A stretch of 64,000 bases of DNA. Origin: Odontesthes bonariensis (lineage: Eukaryota > Chordata > Actinopteri > Atheriniformes > Atherinopsidae). Below the pieces are notes generated by a model. It was not told where the DNA came from, searched no databases, and saw nothing but the letters and a program-made list of their open reading frames with translations. Location: contig NC_134528.1 of NCBI RefSeq assembly GCF_027942865.1, positions 6,443,586 through 6,507,585 of the forward strand. The letters run 5' to 3'. Made by a program: the position numbers and the translations under genes. Shown piece after piece: positions 1-11,900 of the stretch (positions within the stretch are counted from its first letter, which is position 1; the number at the start of each line of letters is the position of its first letter).

Positions 1-416
1 TTTCACTCTAATTTGACGAGTTATCCGATTTTATATCAAAGGAGACTAAAAAGCCTTCCATTAACCCTTAAAACAAATGTCACACCTTTATATCAGATCT
101 TTAGTGTTCTCATTACCGATCGGATCAGTGACGGAACACCTCAGAGGATAAAGACAAACGAGGGGAGAGGTGTAACAGGACAGTCTGGATTTCCACAGGA
201 ATTTAGTCCAAATATTCTTATCTTATATTTCAGACACATCTCTTAATTCCCAGAATGCTTGTGGGCGAGTCTTTGTGGTGGGGAAACTGGGGCCGACCGC
301 CCCATCCCTGAAAAGGACGCTGCATTCTAACCAGTCGAGCTCCTCTCAGCGCTGTGGTTGAATGCTGTGTCCTCGAGATATTTGGCCCGAATGTTGAAGT
401 GGCTGTGTTGGAGAGT
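1..416 (-). other. timm23 3' untranslated region / downstream flank
   Basis: This follows the timm23 stop codon on the minus strand. I saw no AATAAA on the minus strand between the stop and the window edge, so the polyadenylation site may lie outside the window or use a variant signal. No gene is visible here; the short frames on both strands look like noise. Confidence 0.45.
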
Positions 417-3031
417 TTAGTACAGCCTGGAGGATGAGGAGGAGCCGGTGAGATGGTCCCAGTTGTTGTAGAGAGCGTAGGCACTAGACAAGGCTAAACC
501 AGCTAGACCTCCGCGGGCTGCACCTTTTAATCCACCTGAGAAAACAAACCGGATAAGAACAACAATCATTACGACATCAAAAAACAGTAATCATGTCGAT
601 TCAGCCACAGTAGCAGACATTTAGGGCACAAAAACTCACTTCAGGCAGGTTTTAGGCACATTTATACACAGCAAAGCCTAATCTGTTAAGACTCTTTGCT
701 GCTTTCCAATAATAATTTTAGTATCTGTACATTCATTGTATTGTCAGAATATACCCGCAGAACATGTGTACAGCATATTCAAACTTTTTTCTACCCTGCC
801 TTTATTTCCTGGTGTAGAATAGAACAAAAAATAAATAAAAAAAAAAAATCAATAAGATGGAGAAAAACTGAACTATTGGAGCCATGGGGGAATTCTTTGT
901 GAACTTTAGAAGATTATTTTTTTCTTTACGTGGAGTTGTGTGAATTATTCATGAGTAGTCAGCATGTTTGGAAAGTTGGGGGGGAATTGATATCAATCTA
1001 AAACAGCTTTAAGAATAAAAATGTAATTACAGTTGGAGCAAATGGAAAACGTCTAATGAATTCTACATTACGCCAGTTCTTTCATCAGACAGTTGTTAAT
1101 TTTGTCACTAATTAGCGACACTTTATGATAAAACAGTGACAAAGGGCGCTAAAAACTTTTCAAATTCAAAAATGTGCATAGTTTTTCTGCCATGTCTCCG
1201 CTGGGGTTTTGAGATTTACCGAGCTTATTATCGGTCCACTAAGGGCAGCACGCACCACCTTCTCTGATGTCTATATTACAGACTCCGAAGGATAGATGAA
1301 TCTACAAGGGAATAACTGTTTGTTGTAGGTTAGATGTGAAACCACTGACATTCGAGCAGGAGAAACTTGAAAGTCAGTGATTTGTGGAGGTGCAGTAATG
1401 ATGCTTATTAATGTAAAATATATAAGCAGAAAAGACACCTACTGCTAGATTTAAAGAGCACCCCCGTTAATGTGCCAGCAGCCACTGTGTTGATGTCATC
1501 TTCTGCTCCTCGGGCCTTCTCTATTGCCACACCGAAAGCACTATACAACAAGGCTGCAAGGACATCGAGAACAGACCAAAGTTTAAGAGAGGATTGTTTA
1601 CGCGTCACATCACAGGAACACTAATTCCAGTTCAATTCTAGCCTTACCAACAGAGCCAAGAGAGTTGGCCCATGAAGCCCCCTGCCTGGTCACCATGTTG
1701 AGAATCCTGATAAGACAAAGCAAACATTTAGAGTGAAAAGCGATACAAGTGTACCACCAGCAATAAAACTAGTTGGCAAACTGAACTCCATCGCCATACT
1801 CACTGTACATTACGTGGTTTGGACCATGCCATGTCACTGGTCTCCTTCAAGCCCATTCTCAGACCATTTATGGCTCCAAATGCAGCTCCTGTTGTTAAAC
1901 CAACAAGATTTATTAAAGTTCACTGAAGGAACACAAAAACAGAGCATTAAAACTTTTTCTCATGCCGAAAATACTCCCGGAGATCAAGTTTGTGGACATC
2001 CAAACACGATAATTGAACATATTACAATTCCAAAAATAGTATTATAGCTGCTATGACAGCCTACATTTTTCTTTTAAAGTGCTTCCATAAGATTTTAAAC
2101 AGTAACATCTCATGAACAAGTTTATCCCAAAGGCTCAGGTTAAGTTCCTCCTCATCCTAAAAAACTCTTTTATAACAGACACCACATTGATCTTAACGAC
2201 ATTATGTGGACAAAATGTATCCATTTTTTTTTTACTTTGATTTATTCTCATTGTTAGCTGTTGTATGTCAAATTTAATTTGTAGGACGTTGCTGTTCGTG
2301 TTTGTTTCCTTGATGGTCACTGCATGGTGAAGCATTGAGATTTCCTCTAATTTTGTAGTATGACACAAAACTGTGCACCCAAAGCTGGGGTGTAATACTT
2401 CTGATCACTCTGAGGCTCTGTTATAAATAGTACAAGTGCCACACTCTAACTTTATTACTATAAGTCACTATCATCTTATAAAAGACTGTTTTAGATTAAG
2501 ATCCTGGCATTGTCTGTTACTTACCAGTCATACAGGAGCCTCCAATGGTAAAGAAAGCCAACTCAAACCTTCCTCTTGTTTTGTTGGCCCCTGTGGGTAA
2601 AATGAACTCATCTGAGTCCTAAAACACAAATATTAGGACCGTTAGAGCCAAAAAGACACGGAAAACCGTAATAGACTGCAATGAAAAGGTCGATGCGGCA
2701 ACTCAAGTTTACCTGAACCAGGTAACGAGGGTCTACGTTGAGGTAAGGAGACAGAGGACTCATTCCTGTCACTGAAAACAAATAATACACCAGTTACTTG
2801 CATGAACCAGAGTATACACAATGGATTGGCTTCAATGTTTAAACGTTGAAGCTGTCATGGGGTTACTAGCATCATGTAATCATGTGGCAGCAGCTAGCAT
2901 AACAGTAGCATTACATGACACTTACATGGGACACCGGCGAGCTCCGTGTTGGAGTATTCAGGTGCGCCGCCTCCAAAAAGACCCCCGAGACCACCTTTGA
3001 GTCCCCCCGATCCCTGTGAGTTGCTGTCCAT
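417..3031 (-). CDS. timm23: TIMM23, mitochondrial inner-membrane import channel subunit
   Basis: Core subunit of the TIM23 translocase, which imports presequence proteins across or into the mitochondrial inner membrane. Seven coding exons join in phase: 2926-3031, 2713-2771, 2525-2618, 1804-1888, 1648-1706, 1443-1553 and 417-535, giving 633 nt and 210 aa (human is about 209). The start (MDSNSQGSGG) is the first ATG, upstream of a Gly-rich intermembrane-space leader. Recognisable family blocks follow in order: PLSPYLNVDPRYLVQ, then DEFILPTGANKTRGRFELAFFTIGG starting the first Tim17/22/23 membrane segment, then GAAFGAINGLRMGLKE, LLYSAFGVAIEKARGAEDD (residues about 133-151) and a final GGLAGLALSSAYALYNNW. 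The C terminus is a Ser-rich SSSSSRLY. Every junction uses GT-AG. It is adjacent to but unrelated to the qki gene, which lies on the same strand upstream of it. Teleosts can carry two timm23 copies, so the paralogue is not assigned. Confidence 0.95.
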
Positions 3032-3360
3032 GGCTGTAAAAGGTCCGACCGGTCAAATCTGAGCCTGGAAACGAGCTGCTAGCCGAGCAGACGCAGCTAG
3101 CGTTAGCAGGCACTCGCGATGTCGCAACACTTCAAACTAAAAACGGACTGCTCGATGACGAACTACTGGATTCAACGCTACCAATACAGGACGTCCAGAG
3201 AGAGCGTCTAATCCTGGTGAGTTTTCTAATTGAAAACACCGTCTTTTCCTTACAGCTCACTGGGCTCGTCTTGTCTTCAAGCCCCTGACCTCCAGCAGCA
3301 CGCTCTGCCGTAAAGCGGTTACCGGCGTCGCACTATAGTTACGTCACGAAACACCAACCT
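3032..3360 (-). promoter_or_regulatory. timm23 5' UTR and probable promoter with CRE-like site
   Basis: This is the segment just upstream of the timm23 ATG. It is richer in C, G and CpG than the surrounding AT-rich DNA. It contains TTACGTCAC at 3339-3347, a good match to a CRE/ATF site, common in promoters of housekeeping and mitochondrial genes. No TATA box is obvious. The transcription start is inferred, not seen. Confidence 0.5.
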
Positions 3361-5179
3361 TGAAATCTGGAAATACAGGTAACCGAATGAAACACGTACT
3401 TCTAATTTTTATCATTTGCTCGTTAAAGCGTATTTAAAAGTATTTTTAAATGCGTGATTTTTTTTAACACCACGTACAAGACCCACGATTTTACGACAGC
3501 TTTCCACAGATCTGGTGTCTGTTGTAAAGCAAATAACTGACTACTGGCGAGGAAGAGAGATTTGTGGTTATTTGGTTATTTTTTAGTCACTGATTTGATC
3601 GTTAGGTTTAGAGATTATACATAAATTAATTAATTTTTCTACAGATAAGTTATATAAAAAAATATATAAGTGAACTATCTCCATGGGTTAAAGTACAGAA
3701 AAGCTGTCTGAAAATGTTTCTAAGATACTTATTTATTACATCACCTTTTTAAAAAACTCATACGTATAAATATTTAATTCTGCAACAGTAATGCCAAATA
3801 AGATGGAAACACTGAAGTAATTCACCTCAAAGTCACACTCATTCTGATGATTATTAGACAATATCCACAAGTTTAATACTGACCTTCTTATAAATGAGTT
3901 GGAGTTACACAAAAGGTGTCTTTAACAGTTTTTACTTTCTTAAACTGCCTTGGCATATTTATAATTTCTTTAATGAGCAATTATGACACTGGAATGTATA
4001 AAAAATAATCTGAATAGAGGCACAGAAATGACAAAAGATAACAACAGAAAATCATGAACAACAAAAAAAAAAACAAAAAACAAAAGCGCATAACTGAACA
4101 AACAAAATGAAAATATAAAGAAGTCTTCAGTTTACAGACACTTAATCAAACGCTTAAAAAAACGCTTTTCTGCATGAGATAAAGTAGGGGTTGCGATTGC
4201 TGTGCAGTTCACTATTTCTTTGTCTTCATATATGAAAAACGTAACGCCGGATTTTACATTGACATGCAATTCATCTGGGAGAGACAATTTGTCACAAATT
4301 TTCACACTTAGGTGTTATTTGTGCGGTTGCAATGGTTCTCAGTAGTCTGGGGCTATAGGTGGACATTTTAAGATTTAGCGTCCTACATTTTCTGCCGAAA
4401 GTGCCTGAAAAAGTCTGATCATAATTCCTTTAAGGACATGGTTACCTCTCAAAATTTGTCCTTGCCCTCTTTTTTTGAAAAAAAATCCGTCCACCTGTTG
4501 GAGCTCATTGTAAATGTTTATTGAGTAGAAGGTGTAGTTCGCCATATTTTCCACAGGGTCGCAGCAGAGAGCCAAAAGTAAAGGTAATACCAGTCGGTGA
4601 AACTTATTGGTTCTGGTCTTCCTCAGTCCCTCTTTCTAATTAGGTCAGATTCAATTAACTGATTTAGTTAGTTTGCCCCCAGACATTCAGATACAAGTTA
4701 AATCTGCGTGATGTTGCACGTAATTGATACAAAGAGGCTGACCTGTGTTAAATAACTTCCATATGACACCTGACAGGCCATGATATGCATGTTGCTTCTC
4801 TTTCAACTTATGACGCAACAGCAAGTCAGGACCCCATGCATGGATGCGCATAGTCCCGGCCATCTGCTGCCGGTCAAAGGGACAGAGGCGCTGAAGGAAT
4901 TTAGTGTGCTAAATTTCACAAATAACAGAGCATCTTATTTGGATCCTGCTATTGTATGTGTGTATTCAGATGGGGCCAAGTGGAATGATGAAGTTTGCTA
5001 TTGTCGCCCAGTGTGGGTGTTTTCAGCCTCTCTGGCATGATGTGTGAGTTAGTGTTCTCTGTGTTGCTGCCCAGTGTGCCCACTGTCTTTCCCACAATGC
5101 CCCATTCAGCTGTGGGCCTCCCTCTCTCTATCCACTCACGCTCTCAGATCGAGCTACCACCCATTTTGTGCCTCTGGCT

Positions 5180-5180
<1 letters not shown>

Positions 5181-5212
<32 letters not shown>
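5181..5212. repeat. (ATC)n microsatellite
   Basis: Ten uninterrupted ATC units followed by AT, in intergenic DNA. The poly-isoleucine reading in one frame is a by-product of the repeat. Confidence 0.95.
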
Positions 5213-5741
5213 TGGGCTACAAACTACATTTTCAGTTGTGGGATAAAATAGCCATGATGTCATCTTTGTTGTCTTTTTTCAGCAACTTCTCATCTTCTCC
5301 TTCCTCTCCTCTTCCTTCCTTTCTTTCGTTCTTCCTTTCTTTCTGTCCCTCTGAGCTCCCAAACACAAAAGACAGAGAGGCCACGACAGGACCCCAGTGT
5401 AAGCTGGTTGTCAAGGAGACAAGGAGACAGTGTTGGGTCTTTAAACTGCCTCAGAGGGGTGTGTGGAGTTAGGGGGAGTTGGCCTTATTTACATGGGAAG
5501 AGGACAAGGGAGAGAAAGGGAGAAAGAGGGGTTTGAAATACAACTTTTCAGCCGTTTCCCTGCAGCTTACAGGACTCCGCTGTTATTCAACTAAAATCAC
5601 TCCACCGCTCGGTCATCAAATATTTACCAAGCAGAGGAAATCTGGAGCTGTTCATTATGTGGAGAATGCCTTGCATACATGGCAATGTAAATCAACCTGT
5701 CCTTTCCTCTCAGTTTTTTTTGTTGCTATTATCTCCCTCAT

Positions 5742-5772
5742 ACACACACACACACATGCACACAAACACACT
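5742..5772. repeat. CA-rich microsatellite
   Basis: An interrupted run of CA dinucleotides in intergenic DNA. Confidence 0.8.
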
Positions 5773-6990
5773 TTGATTGTGAGCTATGGGAGCGCTGGGC
5801 CCCCACTGCTGGCAGTGGTGAGAGCTGACTGCAGAATACATTACCAGCTGCTTTAAGAGTGTTTCATTCCAAGAGAACAAGGATGAAAACAGCCCATAAC
5901 TTGAGTGAAAACAGGAAAAGCAAAGACAAGAGTACACACCCATCCGAGCACTCATACACCCCCACCCATTTCTATCCACACACACATTCTCTCTTTTATA
6001 TTCCCCCCTCTTTCGAGCTCCACGCACTGCTTCCACACTGCTTCTTCCTGTCCAGAGGATTGTCAGCAGCGGTCACATTATGTCCTTTCTCTGTCTGTGA
6101 TCAGGGGGCTGGGGTTGCGGCTGCAGAGCAGGCTCAACTCCAAGCCTGAAGTTCAATATCAGCCCCCCCCACCCCCAACTCCACAATGAAAGCAGGAAGG
6201 GCAGGGAGAGGACGAATGAGCCACCCACTGCTGCATTCACCGCAGAAAAGCCCATGTGATTTTCTTTTTAGTGCGTGTAAAACTTTAAATGTACACTTTA
6301 AAGGAAGGTTTCACTTTTAACTTCAAGCGTAAAAGGTTAACAAGGCTCAAATTACCCACTGATATGCTTTTATACAAATGTGCTTTAAACGTTATTAAGT
6401 GCAATTAAAGCAAATGTAGCCACCGTGACATGTGCAGGTTATTAGTGGTAGTTTTTCTGAGACTTCAGGCACAGATTGTGATCCCATGTAATATTTACTC
6501 TGCAGATGTTTGAGGGCGAGCTTGCACAATCAATTTCCCTTCAAATCCCCAGTCATCTCGTCCTCCAAACCTGCAAACCCCCCCCCACTCCTTTTTTTTC
6601 TTCTTTCTGCCTGTTAATACATGTGCATGCCTGTGAGAAACCATGGTGAGCTGGGTGTTTTCTTCTCTCTTATTACACACATCGATGTGTGTGATGTCCA
6701 CTTGAATTGCAGAGGAAGACAGAGGATGAGAAAAAGAACACAAAAAGGAGAAGTGGGAAAAACATGGTGTGGCCTTTTCCCTGCATTTTGGCTAAAGTGT
6801 CCCCCCCCCCCCCTCTCTCCGTAACTAAGGAGTGTTTGGTGATTAGTATGCAGAAAGAAAGCTGTTTTGCATAATTAAGTGCTACAGAGAAAAAGCAACA
6901 AAGTTTGTTAGTTTTACAACTAAGAGTTTAATGGTGAACAAAGAGTTATTCCTGCTCAGATAAAAGTTAAAAGATCACCGTTCAACACAT

Positions 6991-8887
6991 ATCTTTGTTT
7001 ATGTTTTTCATCTTTTCAGACACACACGTATTTTTAAAAGGAAACCAAAGCAGAGACAGATACCATTAAAGTGGTTAATAATCACAGAAGTGGTAACAGT
7101 TAGTAACCTACACTTGGCACTGAAGAGTAGATTAATGTATACTATACTGTTAATTGTCACACTCGTTGTATACAAAGGCACAGAAGGCAAGCAATGCTGA
7201 TCTCAAAGGCTCAAGTTAATACAGAAAACATCATAAACTCCAGTTTATCAGGACATTGAGACTGATAATTGATGACACATAAAGAATAGCTCGACTTGTC
7301 AAATTAATCTCCGTAATAAGGCATAATGCTCTCATCTGAGAAGGTCATTTAATGTTATTTTTTTGCGTACAAAATAGAATATAAAAATACATCATAAACT
7401 TGTTACAGATGTTACGACTGCATGATATTCTTGTATATGAAGGCATCACTTGGTTTGTGTGTTTGTGTAAAACTGCATCCTCTGGAAAAATAAAAATAAT
7501 AATAAAAGCAGATACACATGCAAACATATATGGATGACTTCATCTGCAGCAACACAACCAAACCAACAAACAAACGAGAAAACGTAAAACATAACACTGT
7601 CCTTTCGAGGCCTCCCAACCTCATTTCAACATCTCAGTCGATGCTCTTCCAACTTGTCTGAGCCACATTTTTTGGCACTGACGGAGTAATGGTTGTAGAG
7701 TCATAAAACATAAGTTTGGGCTCTGACGCATTGCCGATACAGTCGTAACTAATAAGCACGAACCCAAATGATATAATTTCAAGCTGGGTGCAAAGCCGTG
7801 ATGTTGCTGTGAAAGATTTAGGTGTAACATTGTTCCATCGCTTTCAATAAATAAAGGCACTGTTGTTCGAGCTCATACAATACCGTAGTGTGAAAAAGGC
7901 AAAGGCATCATTGTGAAAGTCCTCTAGATTTTTACAAAAGGAAAGCAACCTTCCCTCTGCGCGTGTATCTGTGTGCGTTGACTCAGTATCTAGAGGTTTT
8001 AGCCAAGAAGAAAAACCCAGAGATACTTTGGCATTTCAGATTCCAGTTAGTTATTTTTCCTCCCCGAGTGCCAGTCGCTTCACGTTGGAAAAGGTTCTGT
8101 GCTGGCATTTTACTCTCCTGAATGATGGCTTTTTTTTTAAAGTCGATTAAATGCGTCAGGAAGTAATTGAAATCTCTCCCCAGAGACACTTTTTAAAAGC
8201 ACACGTGGCGTCCAAACTTAACAAAAGCGAGACACATTTTATCCTAAAGGAAAGCTTGTTAATATCTTTAATCTTAACACAAATTTTAAATGTTATGCTT
8301 CAGGTAATATGTGTCCGCTTTAAAAAAAAAAAAAAAAAAAGCACTCAAGACACGAGAGGTGCTCGCTGAGGAAAAATTCTTTAAAGTTTCAACAGTTTTA
8401 GTGTTTATGAAGAGTTCTGTGCTGATAAGTACCACCAGTATTGGTATAGTTACCATGTTATTAATTGAGTTTTTGTTATTGCGTCGCATGGTAGCTCAGG
8501 GAGACAGTTTGGTGCAGCCAGGGACAGGTTTGGGAGCCCTTCACCAGTGTGGGGGCCCATCCCCAGTAAAACCATGCAGCTGGTACAAATTGTAATTTCG
8601 AGTATCGGATGTTCAGAAAAAACTTGGACTGGCATTGGGCTTTTAAAAGGAAGGCACGTTTGGTAAAGTTTAGGTTAGGACTCGGTGATGGGCGAGGTCC
8701 TAGGGTTTATTCCCATGATCGCTGTCGTCTGGTTGGCCGGTTAGACAGAGGCAGCCCGGGTGTTCCCAATGTTCTGGTCTCTGGTTGGCTGAGCTGGGGG
8801 AGTGGCAGGGCCGTGGGCCAATGAGCACGCCAGCAGGCAGAGATGGGTGGGTCATCAGTGGGCGGAAAGGTCAGAAGGTCAAGGGGG
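6991..8887 (-). other. Putative 3' UTR of the QKI-5-type transcript
   Basis: This lies directly downstream of the stop codon of the qki terminal exon. Minus-strand AATAAA occurs about 180 nt after the stop (8705-8710), and weaker ATTAAA signals occur further on. QKI-type ACUAAC cores are present at 8046-8051 and 7099-7104 on the transcript strand. A run of 19 A residues (plus strand) sits at 8322-8340. How far the UTR extends is not determinable from sequence alone. Confidence 0.4.
8322..8340. repeat. A homopolymer (19 bp)
   Basis: Nineteen consecutive A on the plus strand, in the putative qki 3' UTR. On the transcript strand it reads as poly-U. Confidence 0.9.
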
Positions 8888-8910
8888 TCATGGGTTAGTT
8901 GCCGTGGCAG
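8888..8910 (-). CDS. qki: qki terminal coding exon, QKI-5 type, with altered tail
   Basis: The acceptor CTAACTCTAG follows a pyrimidine-rich tract. With the phase-1 G from exon 7, the reading is Ala-Ala-Thr-Ala-Thr-Asn-Pro-stop. The usual vertebrate ending is Ala-Ala-Thr-Gly-Asn-stop. The DNA reads GCCACGGCAACTAA where the canonical spelling is GCCACCGGCAACTAA, so one base is missing before the expected TAA and the frame runs on to TGA. The exon is small but its position and similarity are clear. Confidence 0.75.
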
Positions 8911-11900
8911 CTAGAGTTAGACGGACAGAGACGGACAGAGGAGGAAAGGAAACAAAAAGGGCACATAAAAGGGGACATAAAAAGAAAAAAAGATAGAAGA
9001 GAGATTAGTGTCAGCTAGTGGCGTCGGGATGACAACAAGGCAGATCTAGTGCAGTCGCACAGCATGAGGGGCATTACATAAGAGCTGCACAACACCTTCA
9101 TGAGCACCGCATAACCATTCACAAGGACTCACGTCAACCGGGTGTTGACATAAGGAATGGCTGGTTAGTGGTGCTCCCGTTTGCTCATGAAGGCGTTTGC
9201 AGGGTTTCGGGAGGAGCCCCTCCTGCCGTGAGACTGCTGCTATAGTGACACTACTCATGCTAGCTGGGCTACGTCTAGCACAGACAGACAGTGAAACCAT
9301 GGACAGAGAGGGAGACAGCATGGTTTCATGTGGGTGAAAGAGTGACCTTTACGTCCAAAGAAAAGTGTCTAGGCCTCAGAGGGACTTTCACTTACTGACA
9401 AGTAGAGCTATTGTTTAGCAGCAGGCATAAGATCTTGATGATTAACAGTTGTGATTAACTGATTATTGATTATGGTTTGATTGGTTTGCTATGAGGTATT
9501 AGAGGAGCACCTAAACAACTAAAGTAAGCAAAGAGGTGTCATAAGAGACAGCAATGAGAGGTTAAGAGATGGTGATTTTAGAAGGACTTGAGAAACAATT
9601 TAACAATAGACAGACTAACTACAAGAATTTAGAGGCTTTGGTTTTCTTTAGAGATTTCTTTCAATACTCATCTTTATTGCCTTTTAGTGTTTTTTGTCCA
9701 TTGTGTACAACAAGAGCATCACCGCTCACACACATATATTGTAGCTAGCTAGTCCATTTCTATTGCATATAACAGTCACGAGGCCTGTGAATCGAGAAGG
9801 TCACCTCATCTTAAATACACAGAGCAAATCACTGCCTTCATTGCCACCTTCGTGGTGACTAAAACAGTAGTAGCTACACACTTTGAATAAAGTTGACATG
9901 GACACACTTCATCTATAAAAAGCATACCATAAAAACAAAAATAAAAATTTACAAACTAAAAAAAAAAGGAAAAAACAAACAAACAAAAAAAAAACCTACA
10001 AGTATTTCCAAGCGATCTTGTTCCATAAGCTTCATATAAGCACTTAAATCCTTAAAATCCCTATATACAAATTTATTTTGCAGCTAAATACATGGTAACA
10101 GCACCACTCTGGCTAGGAAATAAATGAAGATGTAAACAGCCCCAATGATAAAGTCCAGTGGGCGACTGATAAGACCACAAACAACAGTATTTCATACAAA
10201 AGAGCTTGTAACACAGACTTCAGTAGTTATCACACTCTGTGTTTTAGTAGTAAAACCTAAAGATCATGATGAATTGAATGATCTTTAGAAAAAAGACAAT
10301 CACTGTTTTACTTTGAGTGTCATGTAATAAGTGGGCATAACACTGAATTTAACTCATTACAAACAAAAAAAAAAAACATCTGTGGAAATCTAGTGGAATG
10401 AAGTTGAGTATAAATAAACCTTCCCACAGTATCTATGTGGTCAGAAGTAGTACTGAGGAGATAAAAAAGCGACGTAAAGTTTCTGGGAGAGGACTCCAGA
10501 GTCACAAGGACCGAGTCACATGAACGGAGCGATCCATTCTAATTGAGAGGTCCCGGCCTGTGAGCCGTCCAGTTTAAGTTAACAGGCGAGCAAAGATAAC
10601 CGCTTCAGCTGTCATCCCTGACATGGTTCCTCACCAATCTCCTCACTTTTTTCACTTTCACTGCAACAAATACTGTTTCACATTTCACACTGAGGCTCAC
10701 CTCAGCCTGTGACCTCTCCGCCTGATACAGTTATTTCTCTTTTTTAGGCATGCCATATTACAGACACATGTAAACTGAAATTGGTCCATTGGTCTGCATG
10801 CACCCACACTAGCACACACATAAACACATACACATAAAGTGGCTGGTGAGCTAACGAACCTCTGTCTGTGGTCACTACCCTTTGGTAAGGATGGATTCTC
10901 TTGTCGTGGCGTCGTACCTTAGTGGTCATGGCACCTGCTAACAGCCATTGACATTCCCAAAACAGAACACAGAAGGTTACTCATCAGAAAGACATCAAAC
11001 AGTCCACCCATGGCACCAACATCAGTGAAACCAGGAATTTACAAAGTATTCAAGGCTGAGGGTGAAAATAAGTAAAAACATCTCACTTCTAAGAGAGAGA
11101 GAATCTTTGTTGTTTTGTGGTCTTCTGCTCCCTAAAGAAAATATTAATCCAAACCGCTAATTTCAAACTAAGCTTCACTAGTAGATTCAACATCAGCTGT
11201 AAGCCAAGTCACTCTATAGCTCTGTGATCAAAATAAGCTTTATCATATGTTAAATCGCAAACAGCAGCTCTAAAATATCTATGGGTTCACTAAAATGTGT
11301 TAAAAATTACAAGCGGAAGCTGAATTATTTCAAAAGTTAAATAGCTGTCACACCACAAGGCTAGTCTGCTATCACAAAGAGGAAATTAACAGGAATGGAC
11401 ACTTGACTACAGAATGACTGTCGAGGAATCTGTCATCCTAAAGTTTAATCAAACTGACAGTTTGCTCTGAGGGTTGAGTATGTATGGGCGTGTGTGTGTG
11501 GAGTTGAGCGGAGGGGGTCTCTGCAAGCCAGTCCATGTGTGTGCTAATAAGGGTTGCTATCGCTTAGCCTTTGGTTGGGAAAGCCATACCTGCAAAAACA
11601 CAGGAAGAAGGGACTGTTAGCCCAGCAATGAGCTTCAGAATGCATCTAGGTATGATGTGGGATGTATTACAAGAGCTGGATATGGCAGCCAATTTCTGCC
11701 AGAGGTAAACAGCACAGCGCATTCTGCTTCCTAAACAAAACACTGGGAATAGAAATCAGACTTCGGCTACTTCTAAAGCGGCTAAAGCCGAAGCTTTTTA
11801 TTTCTTTAATCTGTCGAGGAATTTCGGTTTGGATTTCTGATTGTAACTCATTGTTCAATTCAATTGTAACGCGTTATTTCTGATTGCCTCTCTCTTTCAT

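Larger units (their letters stand above)
3361..6990. other. Intergenic / possible distal qki 3' UTR, no coding gene seen
   Basis: AT-rich DNA between the timm23 promoter and the qki 3' region. It holds A-rich tracts near 4060-4085, an ATC microsatellite (5181-5212), CT-rich and CA-rich stretches around 5280-5340 and 5742-5770, and C or G homopolymers near 6581 and 6800. Open frames here are short, of low complexity, and do not resemble a protein family. The segment could in part be a distal 3' UTR of qki, but I cannot show that. Confidence 0.4.

Noticed and set aside
5181-5212. CRISPR-like regular repeat
   Set aside because: It is a plain trinucleotide microsatellite in a vertebrate genome with no spacers.
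5710-6189. Overlapping frames on both strands with His/Pro or Cys/Val runs
   Set aside because: They derive from CA-rich and C-rich simple sequence in intergenic DNA.
8609-8996. Two overlapping plus-strand frames rich in Gly, Arg and Lys
   Set aside because: They lie opposite the qki 3' UTR and terminal exon and have no recognisable domain.
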